Part shown: one piece after another, positions 12,778 through 25,300 of the stretch
Layout of the letters: every line of letters begins with the position of its first letter
How positions within the stretch are numbered: position 1 is the first letter of the stretch
NCBI GenBank assembly: GCA_007449985.2
Contig: VIIQ02000278.1
Coordinates: 1 to 64,000, forward strand
Direction of reading: 5' to 3'
DNA: 64,000 nt
From: Desmodesmus armatus
Lineage: Eukaryota; Chlorophyta; Chlorophyceae; Sphaeropleales; Scenedesmaceae
Position numbers and translations under genes: made by a program
Notes under the pieces: generated by a model
What the model saw: the letters and a program-made list of their open reading frames with translations, nothing else
The model's database searches: none
What the model was told of the DNA's origin: nothing

Positions 12778-13094
12778 GCCAACTGCATGCACGCAAGTTA
12801 GCAACCACAACCGACACTGTCGGTGAGAGTCTCACATTGCAAAAAGCGCATCACACAATCGTCCCAAGGCTCCTTGCAGGCTGGGCATCTGTGGCAGGCT
12901 GCTCCCTGGCAAAAGCAACCATTACAGCTTCAACACATACTGTGCCTGTACGTCGCCTTGCAGCCCTGCATCTACGTGCCCGCTGTCACGCAGACTTTCC
13001 AAACAAAGTAGCTGTCGCTGCTCATCGCATCATCGCATCACCGCTACTGCAGTAGTGAGCCAAACTGGCACACCCAGCCGCCCTGTCCCCCTGC

Positions 13095-15098
13095 TCATGT
13101 GCTGTATGGCCTGAACTGTATCTTCATCTCTATGCGTCCGCCTGATGCTTGCTCCCAGCTCTCTGACTTCTTGTGCTTCAGCCGCCACCAGCCGTCGCGC
13201 ATCCCACGAACACCACCCTGCAGGGACAGCGGCCGATAGTGAGAGTCACCACATGTGAGCAGAGGGGTAGACGGGCAGCAAGGCGAAGGCGGGCTGGATT
13301 GAGCTGACACAAATGCGCACACACACCTACGCATGCATGCACACACACACACTGCCTGCCTGGCCGGCTGGCAGCTGAGAGGCAGGGTGGGGAGTTTACT
13401 CATGCTGCACATCATCACGTAAGTTACGACAGTCAAAGCAAATCAAATCAAAGTTACACCTGTAGCTATGAAGCTCAAGAGCTCATGCCAGCCATTCACT
13501 GATCTTACGGAGATAGCAAAACAAACCAGAAGGAAGAAAATATTGAGGATGAAACCAGAGAGTCCTGACGCTTACGTTACGTTACGTTACGTTACGTGGC
13601 ATGACATGACATGACATGACATGACATGACATGACATGACATGCCATGACATGACATGACATGACATGACATGACATGACATGACATGACATGACATGAC
13701 ATGACATGACATGACATGACATGACATGACATGACATGACATGACATGACATGACATGACGTTGCATGACACGGCATGTGGCCCATGCATGCCAGTGATG
13801 CATGTGACACCGTCTCAGGCACGCACCTGTGTCCATGTGAGTATTGTCTTGACAGGGAACTCCAGCAGCCCCAGCATGTCATCAGGCTTCAGGTAGTCAC
13901 GGTCATACACCTGTTTTGATAGCGGCAAGGGGGGAGGGGGGCACAAGGGTCATGTGTGGTGCCCGACTCAAGATAGCTTGGGTTGGTACTCTTTTCAAGC
14001 CGCTTGATAATGAACATTTCTGGTATGTGCCAAACGAAAGTGCCCACCAAGGCCATGCCGGATGACAAATTCAATTAAACTGAGTTCTGAGGATGGCTGC
14101 TACCAGCACAATGCAGACAACAATGGGCGGCATCCTTACCTCACAACCAGTTGATCATGGGGACCGCCCACCGCCCTACCCCTCGACCACACCGCCCACC
14201 CACCTGCACTGTGAGCACGTCATTGAGCTGCACGTTGAAGAACTCATGGTGTGAGTTGAAGATGGGGCTGCGGGCGTGAGGCAGCGCAACGGTCTGCGCC
14301 TTCTGGTTGGCGATCTGCAGGAAGGCAGAGGCAGGTGCGGCCCAGGGCCCATGGGAGGGAGGCAGGAGTACCAAGGTTTGCAAACAGAGAAGGAGAACAT
14401 GGTTGCACACGACGACTCTAGTGGGAGCTTTGAAAGCACACATAACCGTACTTCCAAAGCTGGACGTTTCAAGGTCCTACAAGCCACAAGCTGCGGTGTC
14501 CAACATGAGAGGGACCAAGGCAGCAAAAGGCACTTCCTGGCGCTGCCAGAGCTCTACCCCCTCACCCCACCCCCTCACACACAATTTGTGTACACACAAA
14601 GAAACAGGATGGTTGGTACCATCACACACACCTTCATGAAGACATATGGGTCTGAGTACCCTGTGTCCCACTGGGACACGGGACTGGCAGTCCCGTGGCG
14701 GCAGCTCCTGAGCCTGCCGCACCGTGACAAACAGTGCCCCAGGCACACTCTCGCACCTTGAGGAAGACGTATGGGTCTGAGCCCCCCGTGTCCCAGGCCC
14801 TTGGCGGCAGCTGCCTCCCCCCCCCCCAAAGCCACGCCCTTCACACACAAACACCACCACCACCATCACACGCACCTTCATGAAGACGTAAGGGTCTGAG
14901 TCCCCTGTGTCCCAGTCCCCTGGCGGCAGCTCCTGTGCTTGGCGTACCGTCACAAACAGCGCCCCCCTGCAGTTGATGGGCTCACTGCTGGAGGCCTTCA
15001 GGTCCGTGAAGGGGCGGTAGGTCACGGCCATTGACACACTGCCCGCCTCATCCTCACCCACAACACCAAGCTCATAGGCCCACTGACTGCCCGACAGC
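13095..15098 (-). CDS. C2-domain protein, 3' part (four supported exons)
   Basis: Supported exons, all in frame: 15098-14876, 14314-14204, 13910-13827, 13217-13095 (stop). They encode about 180 residues: a lead-in ending GSVSMAVTYRPFTDL, then a C2 fold with ALFVTVRQAQELP, SDPYVFMK, a core strand QTVALPHARSPIFN, the loop VYDRDYLKPDDMLG and a final RIEMKIQFRPYST. The Asp residues in SDPYV and DRD..KPDD could bind calcium, as in synaptotagmin-type C2 domains. The first supported exon enters in phase 2, so more coding lies upstream, but none is recognisable before an MFS fragment begins at 15925. Partial copies of its first exon surround it. Membrane lipid binding is the likely role; a full extended-synaptotagmin (SMP domain) is not visible. 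Confidence 0.7.
13570..13760 (+). repeat. Pentanucleotide microsatellites (TTACG)n and (ATGAC)n
   Basis: About five TTACG units (13570-13596) are followed by roughly 32 ATGAC units (13601-13760) with one variant. The tract lies in the last intron of the C2 gene. Confidence 0.9.
14632..14815 (-). pseudogene. Echo copies of the C2 exon 3' end inside the next intron
   Basis: Two partial copies of the end of exon 15098-14876 lie downstream of it. Copy 1 (about 14815-14755) has the WDTGGSDPYVFLK reading. Copy 2 (about 14760-14632) has ALFVTVRQAQELPP and later WDTGYSDPYVFMK, separated by an insertion of about 19-20 bp that breaks the frame. They probably do not contribute to the mature mRNA. Confidence 0.65.
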
Positions 15099-15249
15099 CT
15101 GCAAGGAAGTACATGCAGATACAGTCACTCAGTGAGGCCGACATGTGAGGGCAGGGATCTTGTTCAGGAACAGTGGCTGATCAGTGTGTTGTCAAAGGAC
15201 ATGCAGGGCCCCAAGGGGGGGGAGGGGGGGGGGGCAGCCTTCACTTCTA

Positions 15250-15565
15250 AGAAGTGGAGGTAGGTGACGGCCATTGACACACTGCCAGCCTCATCTTCAC
15301 CCACAACACCCAGCTCATTGGCCCACTGACTGCCTGACAGCCAGATATGTGTGCACACATATCAAGCCAGCATAACGCAAAGTGGTGAAGCCTTCATTGT
15401 GACCACAAGTGTTGAGGTTGGCAAAATCTGGGACAGCAGCAGTGTTTGAGCGTCCCACGAGCTGTGTGGTACCAGGTGTGTGGGGGGTGGGGCGGTGGGG
15501 GGGGGGGGGACGAATGCTGCCAGCAGTTCTGTACACCCACTGACTGCCTGATAGCTTGCAAGGCA
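15250..15565 (-). pseudogene. Echo copies of the C2 exon 5' end, upstream
   Basis: Two partial copies of the 5' part of exon 15098-14876. One at about 15345-15250 reads LSGSQWANELGVVGEDEAGS but lacks an AG acceptor before it. One at about 15565-15525 reads LSGSQWVY and then diverges. Together with 15098 this makes three starts of the same exon. Confidence 0.6.
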
Positions 15566-15924
15566 CAAATGGGCAGTGCCTACATGGTTTCTTGGTGCCA
15601 CCAGTGGTTTAAACCATTGCGGAGTCAGCAATAGTGCCAAGGTGGCAGGCAGGAAGGTGGACTCACCAGCATATCACTGCTCCCCTCCCATCCCTACGCA
15701 TTGCCTAGGCAGCCCGCTGTTGAACACATGCACTTATATAGTGCCAGGGCCCCATGCGGCGTGCACCAGTCTGACGCCGACTGGTGTACAAACCCGTTTT
15801 CAACCCGGACTGTACTGCAGGTGCGCACCATTGCTGCTGCCGGGCCGTCAGGTTTTGATTACGTGCAGCAGCTGCATGCATGGTTATGATAGTGACAACC
15901 CAGTGGCACTGATGATGTCCTCAC

Positions 15925-16544
15925 CCTCATCAAAGCGATGACAGCCCTGCCACCATACTTGTTGGCCAGCGAGCCACCCAGCAGCTGGGTGGCTGTGTAG
16001 CCCCACAGGAAGGCTGACTGTATGAGACCCTGAGCAGCAACACACACCAACAGCAACCACACAGACAGGGCCACTGGAAGATGCATGTTAGCCTGCCCTC
16101 ATCTGACCTGCATGACGCAGAACTGTGTATGCACCAGTTTGTGTGCAGTCACCTGGCTGATACAGGCAGATGAAGCCTACGGCAGACTGTTTCCCCTTCT
16201 ACCTGGGAAACCATTGGCCTGTTATGGTGCCAACTTTGCAGCAAATTCACATGATTCATCAGGTCCTCAATGCATCATATGGAGAGCCCTGCAGCCCAGC
16301 GGAGATTGGGAATCCATGTTCAGCCGCTGCTGCTGTGCTGTGTTGTGCTGCTCACCTGCACGGTTGCGGGCCAGCCATACTCCTGAGCCATAGGCAGGAT
16401 TGCAACACTGAGGCAGATGCGGTCCATGTTGCACACCATCAGCACCAGGGCCGTAGGCAGCACGACCTTGGTGAGCCACGAACCGCTGCTGTCAGCATCA
16501 GGCTGCGCTGAGCTGCTGAAGCTGAGGTAGAGACTGGCGGCCTG

Positions 16545-16599
<55 letters not shown>

Positions 16600-16616
16600 T
16601 TGACTGGTGTTGCCAA
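15925..16616 (-). CDS. MFS transporter fragment (anion/phosphate transporter-like N-terminus)
   Basis: Two exons join in phase 0: 16616-16356 and 16029-15925. The first begins MATPVK, then a run of about 18 Ala from a CTG repeat, then the first membrane segment with VVLPTALVLMVCNMDRICLS and AILPMAQEYGW. The second continues GLIQSAFLWGYTATQLLGGS and LANKYGGRAVIALM. The NMDR, GY..TQ..GG and KYGG motifs match the anion:cation symporter (PHT4/ANTR) branch of the major facilitator superfamily. A full protein has twelve membrane helices; only about two are present. Nothing recognisable follows before the C2 exons 360 bp downstream. It is therefore either a truncated gene or a junction of two broken genes. 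The N-terminal start is uncertain; earlier exons may exist. Confidence 0.6.
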
Positions 16617-17300
16617 GGAAGGGCGAGCTGCGCAGCGTGCATGCTGTGGAGAGGTATGCGCTGTTGCAGGATGCAGCTAGTGGCAACCTGCTGCTGCAGG
16701 CTGCTGCTGCATGCTACGTTTGCTCTCTGATGCTGAGCTTGGGTGCAGCACAGCTTTGGTACTGGCACCTTGATGCCAGGCTTGTGGTGGTGGCTTGGGG
16801 TGACACCAGCTGCAGATGATGATAGTGCCACTTAAGTTTTGAACTTGGTGTGGACCTTTGTGCGGCTTGCCAGCTGTCAACATGTGTTGGTGCCAAGACT
16901 GGATCAGAACTGTGCAGGGATCACGAACAATGCCAGTGTCAACGTGACAGGTCACTGGTGACACAGTCTCGACACAATAGAAGCGTGACGGTACTGCTCT
17001 GAACTCTTGAGCTGTGGTGAGTCATCTGATCCAGGTCACCACAGGTGACTCACCTGCCCAGTTCACTGTGAGGTTTCCTGCACCATATGCTCGTATGCAG
17101 AGTTATCTCCTGCACAAACAATACGAACTGCCATCGGCCTTCGTCCCTTTGTCGTTTTTGCTTGATCACTGTCTCCATGTCGTGCTCATGGATCAGCCTG
17201 CACTGCAGTGCTGCCAGAGGAGGTTTGGGCAAACATCTTGGTCAGACTGCCGCCGATCCTGCGCATGCGAGACGCGGCTCTGGCCTGCAGCAAGCTGAGG
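16617..17300. other. No supported gene
   Basis: Region 5' of the MFS fragment. Contains CTG-rich patches and no splice-supported coding sequence. It could include the MFS promoter or an earlier exon. Confidence 0.4.
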
Positions 17301-19110
17301 TGGGCTCCAACAGGACATGAGCCTGTACAGTCTCAGGAGCCTGGAGACTGTATGCTGCCAGTGGAAGCAGTTTGACAGGTGGCTATCAGCGCATGGTGAG
17401 CATCCATGCAGAAGGTTGCCTCACACATATGAGGAGCAGCTGCTGCTGCTGCTGCAGCTCCCAGGATTGGCCAATGCTGCAGGAGCTGAGTGGACTTGTC
17501 CTGCATTGCGCAGATGCCAGACCTGCAGCACCTGCAGCTGTGTCCCTGCTGGCTTGAGTGGCCAGCAGCAGCGTCGGCCTACACTCCCCTGACAACCAGC
17601 AGCGGTCTCACCCAGCTGCAGCCTCCTGCCTCAGTGGACGGCCAGCCTCTCAAGGGCACCTGGGCAGCTATGTTTTCCTGCAGGACGTACCTGGCCCAAC
17701 TTGAAGGTGGGTAAAGTTGTGGTGGTGGTAAAGTGGGCTTGCATGTGTGCTGGACGGTGCGCTGCCCTCAAGCGCCGTCACTGGTAGTAGTTCAGACTTA
17801 CTAGTAGTTCAGACTTACTAGTAGTTCAGACTTACTAGTAGTACAATTGGCATTGCAAGGAGCAGGCCGCCTGTGCCTCATTTCCACTTGACTGTCAGTG
17901 CGCTGCATGGCATGGCAGCGCGCGGCATGACAGGGCCTTGCCGAGCTAGACCCATGACCGATCCATGTGTCGTGCACTGTGCTGACAATGTGAGGAGGAC
18001 GTCGAAGACAGTCAGTATGCAACTCATGGGCGTGGGTTCACAGCTGAATGATGCGCAGCGATTTCTCACTCCCTCCGTCCCTGCCGTGTGTCGTCCTGCT
18101 GGCACAGGTGCCGCGCTGTCTACTTGAAACGGCCCTTGGTCTCGAGAACACACCGCTGCCCGACTCCGCCCCCAACCCCCTACAGCAGTCGAGTTGCAGC
18201 GCCAGGTCAGCTGCTGCCTGACACTGCCCCAGCCTGCAGGAGTGTGAGCTTTTTGTCTGTGACACTGCCGGCCTCTCGCCGCTGGCAGCACTGACAAAGC
18301 TGTTGACCTGCTTGAGTCTGGCTGCTTCCACTGAGGCCACATTGAGTCACTGGCAAAACTGCGGGGCCTGAGGCAGCTGGACATCCGTCAGAGCTGCGCA
18401 ACTGGGCGCCTGACGGGCTGACAGCCCTGCAGGCCCTGGAGACGCTCACCGTGTGTGCACCTGTCGCTTTGGTTCAGGAGGTGCACTCAGCGTTCAACTT
18501 CAGTCTCTCAAGCCATTTTCAACATGATGTGAGTGATGTTATTGACCCACAGCACACCCAGGCTACGTGGAAGCGCCTGCATTCCTGATTGCAATGCAAA
18601 GACACTTGTAAACCTGTGCTGCAGACACACGCAACTCTTGCAAATGGTGTGGCAACCAGCAAGTAGGGACAGAAGCTGTAGCACCAGCCCAGCCAGCCAA
18701 ATGGGCACAGGGACACAGCCAGCGACTATGTGCTGCTCCTTCCTGCCGCGCCTGCTGCCTGCTTGCAGGGGGCGCTCTAGCAGGCCCCGCCCTGTGTGGC
18801 TGCAGCTGCAGCAGCACTGCGCTGATCAGTGTGATTGTCAGCCGGCACTCTTGCGCTCCCTTCTCAACAGAGTGGACGACCATTGGCTTGACATGGAGCA
18901 GCAGCAGCAGCAGCAGCTGGCAGGATGCTGCGAAGCGGAAGCACAGCAGCAGCTGGAGCAGCAGATTGCGCAGCTGCAGCAGCATGTGCAAGAGCAGGAC
19001 AGGAGCTGTCTGCTGCTAGGTCTGAAGCTGCTGAGCTGGGTGGCCGTGTGGAGGCTTTGGAGGCACAGCTGGCTCAGCTGCTGCAGGTCATGCAGGAGAG
19101 GGAGGGCTGA
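17300..19110 (+). pseudogene. Degenerate leucine-rich and coiled-coil sequence
   Basis: Scattered plus-strand stretches look like leucine-rich repeat strands (SLYSLRSLETV near 17320, DLQHLQL near 17520, LTALQALETLTVC near 18425) but lie in different frames with stops between. Near 18895-19110 a Gln-rich helix in one frame (EQQIAQLQQHVQEQD) is followed in the next frame by RVEALEAQLAQLLQVMQ and a stop at 19108-19110; an AG at 18995-19000 could be an acceptor or the shift could be an indel. I do not recognise a specific family. Pseudogene is the simplest reading; a highly spliced gene is possible. Confidence 0.3.
17791..17841 (+). repeat. 17-bp tandem repeat, 3 copies
   Basis: TTCAGACTTACTAGTAG repeated three times exactly. 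Confidence 0.9.
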
Positions 19111-19380
19111 GTGCTGGTGTCTGGTGCAGGCGTGTGGGTGGGCAGGGAGACAGCATAGGGGAGAGCCTGTATCACGGGTGCGTCATGGGATTGTGGTCTG
19201 AGCACAGCGCTTGTAGTGTATGGTCCCTGCTTTGTGACGACAAATGCACAGTCATTTGGATGTGTTTTCTTGGGGCGTTGCTGATGGCATGGTGTCCTTG
19301 ACGTGCGATGTACGGCACAATCATCATAGTTTGTAAGTCTGTTGCGTGTTCTGTGTGCTGCTGACACTTTGCTGTACAGC

Positions 19381-22300
19381 CAGTCTTGTACAATCCTTTG
19401 ATACAAGATGCCCCATTGCAGGCCAAAAAAAGGGAGCAGGCAGTGCTGTTGACTGACCGGTCAAACAACCCCCACGCACTGGACCCACATCGCGGTGGCT
19501 GTCTGATGCCGCCACAGTTATTAACACATTTCAAGCCGAGCTCAGTCTGTACACAGGTGCTGCAACCATGCAGATTTTTTTGGGGGCAACCATGCAGATT
19601 GGCACACTTTCTGTCCCAAGCACCGACCAGTAAGGAGGGGGTTCCTCTGGCCAAGCAAGGGAGCCTGCAACTCCTCCTGCGGCTGCGTGCTCAAAAGCCT
19701 CACAAGTGATGCACTGCAGGCTGCAAAGGCTGTACAGGCTGTACGGCACAACTGTACATGTACAGGGTACAACAAGGGTACAACACAACACACCACGGCG
19801 GCATGCAAAGCACAGCTTGGGTGCCAAAAAGCATCCACCTTCAAAGGGCAGACTGTTGCACCCCATGATGTCCACGCACAATCTAGATGTACAACTATGG
19901 ACCTCAGGCCCCTTCTCCTTCCACATTAGACTCCCATCAACAGCCATTCATTCCAATGTACATGTCCAACAGTCTGCACGGCACCACATGTCCCCTCCAA
20001 CACCAGATTCCATCTAGATCATCTTGCGGCAAGAAAAAACACCCAACAAACAGCACAAAGTCACCAGACACATGCCCTCGAACACACGCTTTCAGAGCCT
20101 TCTCAAATGTTTGGAACATCTGAGTGATGGTCTCTTGATCAAACAGGCACCAACAACATAAGCACTGCACTACAGTGCTAGGCGCAACCTTGTGACTGGT
20201 CCGGATCAACAAGACCTTTGCCAAAGGGTCTCAGGGTTGCATTCAAGAGCTCAGGCAACCTGCAGCAACCGAAATGGGCGATTTCTGTTGTATGGTCAAC
20301 TTCAACCCATAAGCGCAAGGGAGTGGAGAGTACCGCTCAGCGGTGAAAGTATCCACTTGTAACAACCTCCCCCCCCCCCAAAACAAGGTTGAAGGAACCG
20401 CAGGGCAGTACCTGATGAGTGGAATCGACAGTGACGCATGATGTTGAGCAGATGGGACCACAAGTCACTAAGTAAGGGTGGTCGCAAGCCTTGTTCATGC
20501 TTGCAACGTAGAGTGACGCGTGACACTGTGAACAACATGAAACATGGTGAAGAAGATGATGCGCCAGTAGCTGTGCATGTGCGGCTGCTTGCATATCCTG
20601 CTCCGCAACACTCATCAACTGTTGCAGCAAAAGCTGCCAACTGGTCTTGCATCATCACCATCCCAAAACAAACATGGCAATGCTAATGAACAAGCGCTTG
20701 CACAGCACATATGGCTCACCAAGCCAGCCTTTCACACATGCAAGGCGGGTGCGAAAGCCTTGGCCTAGCGGCTTTGGGCATACATGTACAGTGTGTGCAT
20801 AGCACGTTCTTGAAGCCTTTTGCTGTGCAGTGTGCAGCAACTTGCTGGCAGCAGTCTTGACAATCCTTTGATACAAGATGCCCCAACCAGGCCAAAAAAA
20901 GGGAGCAGGCAGTGCACGGCGACTGACCGGTCAAACAACCCCAAACACGCACTGGACCCACATTTGGTGGCTGCTCTGATGCCGCCACAGTTATTAACAC
21001 ATTTCAAGCCGAGCTCAGTCTGTACACAGGTGCTGCAACCATGCAGATTTTTTTTGGGGCAACCATGCAGATTGGCACACTTTCTGTCCCAAGCACCGAC
21101 CAGTAAGGAGGGGGGTTCCTCTGGCCAAGCAAGGGAGCCTGCAACTCCTCCTGCGGCTGCGTGCTCAAAAGCCTCACAAGTGATGCACTGCAGGCTGCAA
21201 AGGCTGTACAGGCTGTACGGCACAACTGTACATGTACAGGGTACAACAAGGGTACAACAACAACACACCACGGCGGCATGCAAAGCACAGCTTGGGTGCC
21301 AAAAAGCATCCACCTTCAAAGGGCAGACTGTTGCACCCCATGATGTCCACGCACAATCTAGATGTACAACTATGGACCTCAGGCCCCTTCTCCTTCCACA
21401 TTAGACTCCCATCAACAGCCATTCATTCCAATGTACATGTCCAACAGTCTGCACGGCACCACATGTCCCCTCCAACACCAGATTCCATCTAGATCATCTT
21501 GCGGCAAGAAAAAACACCCAACAAACAGCACAAAGTCACCAGACACATGCCCTCGAACACACGCTTTCAGAGCCTTCTCAAATGTTTGGAACATCTGAGT
21601 GATGGTCTCTTGATCAAACAGGCACCAACAACATAAGCACTGCACTACAGTGCTAGGCGCAACCTTGTGACTGGTCCGGATCAACAAGACCTTTGCCAAA
21701 GGGTCTCAGGGTTGCATTCAAGAGCTCAGGCAACCTGCAGCAACCGAAATGGGCGATTTCTGTTGTATGGTCAACTTCAACCCATAAGCGCAAGGGAGTG
21801 GAGAGTACCGCTCAGCGGTGAAAGTATCCACTTGTAACAACCTCCCCCCCCCCCCAAAACAAGGTTGAAGGAACCGCAGGGCAGTACCTGATGAGTGGAA
21901 TCGACAGTGACGCATGATGTTGAGCAGATGGGACCACAAGTCACTAAGTAAGGGTGGTCGCAAGCCTTGTTCATGCTTGCAACGTAGAGTGACGCGTGAC
22001 ACTGTGAACAACATGAAACATGGTGAAGAAGATGATGCGCCAGTAGCTGTGCATGTGCGGCTGCTTGCATATCCTGCTCCGCAACACTCATCAACTGTTG
22101 CAGCAAAAGCTGCCAACTGGTCTTGCATCATCACCATCCCAAAACAAACATGGCAATGCTAATGAACAAGCGCTTGCACAGCACATATGGCTCACCAAGC
22201 CAGCCTTTCACACATGCAAGGCGGGTGCGAAAGCCTTGGCCTAGCGGCTTTGGGCATACATGTACAGTGTGTGCATAGCACGTTCTTGAAGCCTTTTGCT

Positions 22301-25300
22301 GTGCAGTGTGCAGCAACTTGCTGGCAGCAGTCTTGACAATCCTTTGATACAAGATGCCCCAACCAGGCCAAAAAAAGGGAGCAGGCAGTGCACGGCGACT
22401 GACCGGTCAAACAACCCCAAACACGCACTGGACCCACATTTGGTGGCTGCTCTGATGCCGCCACAGTTATTAACACATTTCAAGCCGAGCTCAGTCTGTA
22501 CACAGGTGCTGCAACCATGCAGATTTTTTTTGGGGCAACCATGCAGATTGGCACACTTTCTGTCCCAAGCACCGACCAGTAAGGAGGGGGGTTCCTCTGG
22601 CCAAGCAAGGGAGCCTGCAACTCCTCCTGCGGCTGCGTGCTCAAAAGCCTCACAAGTGATGCACTGCAGGCTGCAAAGGCTGTACAGGCTGTACGGCACA
22701 ACTGTACATGTACAGGGTACAACAAGGGTACAACAACAACACACCACGGCGGCATGCAAAGCACAGCTTGGGTGCCAAAAAGCATCCACCTTCAAAGGGC
22801 AGACTGTTGCACCCCATGATGTCCACGCACAATCTAGATGTACAACTATGGACCTCAGGCCCCTTCTCCTTCCACATTAGACTCCCATCAACAGCCATTC
22901 ATTCCAATGTACATGTCCAACAGTCTGCACGGCACCACATGTCCCCTCCAACACCAGATTCCATCTAGATCATCTTGCGGCAAGAAAAAACACCCAACAA
23001 ACAGCACAAAGTCACCAGACACATGCCCTCGAACACACGCTTTCAGAGCCTTCTCAAATGTTTGGAACATCTGAGTGATGGTCTCTTGATCAAACAGGCA
23101 CCAACAACATAAGCACTGCACTACAGTGCTAGGCGCAACCTTGTGACTGGTCCGGATCAACAAGACCTTTGCCAAAGGGTCTCAGGGTTGCATTCAAGAG
23201 CTCAGGCAACCTGCAGCAACCGAAATGGGCGATTTCTGTTGTATGGTCAACTTCAACCCATAAGCGCAAGGGAGTGGAGAGTACCGCTCAGCGGTGAAAG
23301 TATCCACTTGTAACAACCTCCCCCCCCCCCCAAAACAAGGTTGAAGGAACCGCAGGGCAGTACCTGATGAGTGGAATCGACAGTGACGCATGATGTTGAG
23401 CAGATGGGACCACAAGTCACTAAGTAAGGGTGGTCGCAAGCCTTGTTCATGCTTGCAACGTAGAGTGACGCGTGACACTGTGAACAACATGAAACATGGT
23501 GAAGAAGATGATGCGCCAGTAGCTGTGCATGTGCGGCTGCTTGCATATCCTGCTCCGCAACACTCATCAACTGTTGCAGCAAAAGCTGCCAACTGGTCTT
23601 GCATCATCACCATCCCAAAACAAACATGGCAATGCTAATGAACAAGCGCTTGCACAGCACATATGGCTCACCAAGCCAGCCTTTCACACATGCAAGGCGG
23701 GTGCGAAAGCCTTGGCCTAGCGGCTTTGGGCATACATGTACAGTGTGTGCATAGCACGTTCTTGAAGCCTTTTGCTGTGCAGTGTGCAGCAACTTGCTGG
23801 CAGCAGTCTTGACAATCCTTTGATACAAGATGCCCCAACCAGGCCAAAAAAAGGGAGCAGGCAGTGCACGGCGACTGACCGGTCAAACAACCCCAAACAC
23901 GCACTGGACCCACATTTGGTGGCTGCTCTGATGCCGCCACAGTTATTAACACATTTCAAGCCGAGCTCAGTCTGTACACAGGTGCTGCAACCATGCAGAT
24001 TTTTTTTGGGGCAACCATGCAGATTGGCACACTTTCTGTCCCAAGCACCGACCAGTAAGGAGGGGGGTTCCTCTGGCCAAGCAAGGGAGCCTGCAACTCC
24101 TCCTGCGGCTGCGTGCTCAAAAGCCTCACAAGTGATGCACTGCAGGCTGCAAAGGCTGTACAGGCTGTACGGCACAACTGTACATGTACAGGGTACAACA
24201 AGGGTACAACAACAACACACCACGGCGGCATGCAAAGCACAGCTTGGGTGCCAAAAAGCATCCACCTTCAAAGGGCAGACTGTTGCACCCCATGATGTCC
24301 ACGCACAATCTAGATGTACAACTATGGACCTCAGGCCCCTTCTCCTTCCACATTAGACTCCCATCAACAGCCATTCATTCCAATGTACATGTCCAACAGT
24401 CTGCACGGCACCACATGTCCCCTCCAACACCAGATTCCATCTAGATCATCTTGCGGCAAGAAAAAACACCCAACAAACAGCACAAAGTCACCAGACACAT
24501 GCCCTCGAACACACGCTTTCAGAGCCTTCTCAAATGTTTGGAACATCTGAGTGATGGTCTCTTGATCAAACAGGCACCAACAACATAAGCACTGCACTAC
24601 AGTGCTAGGCGCAACCTTGTGACTGGTCCGGATCAACAAGACCTTTGCCAAAGGGTCTCAGGGTTGCATTCAAGAGCTCAGGCAACCTGCAGCAACCGAA
24701 ATGGGCGATTTCTGTTGTATGGTCAACTTCAACCCATAAGCGCAAGGGAGTGGAGAGTACCGCTCAGCGGTGAAAGTATCCACTTGTAACAACCTCCCCC
24801 CCCCCCCAAAACAAGGTTGAAGGAACCGCAGGGCAGTACCTGATGAGTGGAATCGACAGTGACGCATGATGTTGAGCAGATGGGACCACAAGTCACTAAG
24901 TAAGGGTGGTCGCAAGCCTTGTTCATGCTTGCAACGTAGAGTGACGCGTGACACTGTGAACAACATGAAACATGGTGAAGAAGATGATGCGCCAGTAGCT
25001 GTGCATGTGCGGCTGCTTGCATATCCTGCTCCGCAACACTCATCAACTGTTGCAGCAAAAGCTGCCAACTGGTCTTGCATCATCACCATCCCAAAACAAA
25101 CATGGCAATGCTAATGAACAAGCGCTTGCACAGCACATATGGCTCACCAAGCCAGCCTTTCACACATGCAAGGCGGGTGCGAAAGCCTTGGCCTAGCGGC
25201 TTTGGGCATACATGTACAGTGTGTGCATAGCACGTTCTTGAAGCCTTTTGCTGTGCAGTGTGCAGCAACTTGCTGGCAGCAGTCTTGACAATCCTTTGAT

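Noticed and set aside
12420..12960. Cys-rich minus-strand readings (for example HRCPACKEPWDDC)
   Set aside because: They fall in or beyond the predicted 3' UTR of the C2 gene, lack paired splice sites, and show no repeat pattern like the true Cys-rich exons.
13587..13882. Frames of repeated MSCHV residues
   Set aside because: Pure product of the ATGAC pentanucleotide tract in an intron.
23253..23582. A KACDHPYL string in the satellite, resembling the helicase motif NHPYL of SNF2 proteins
   Set aside because: No other helicase motif is in the unit, and the related sequence at 34.5 kb has lost it.
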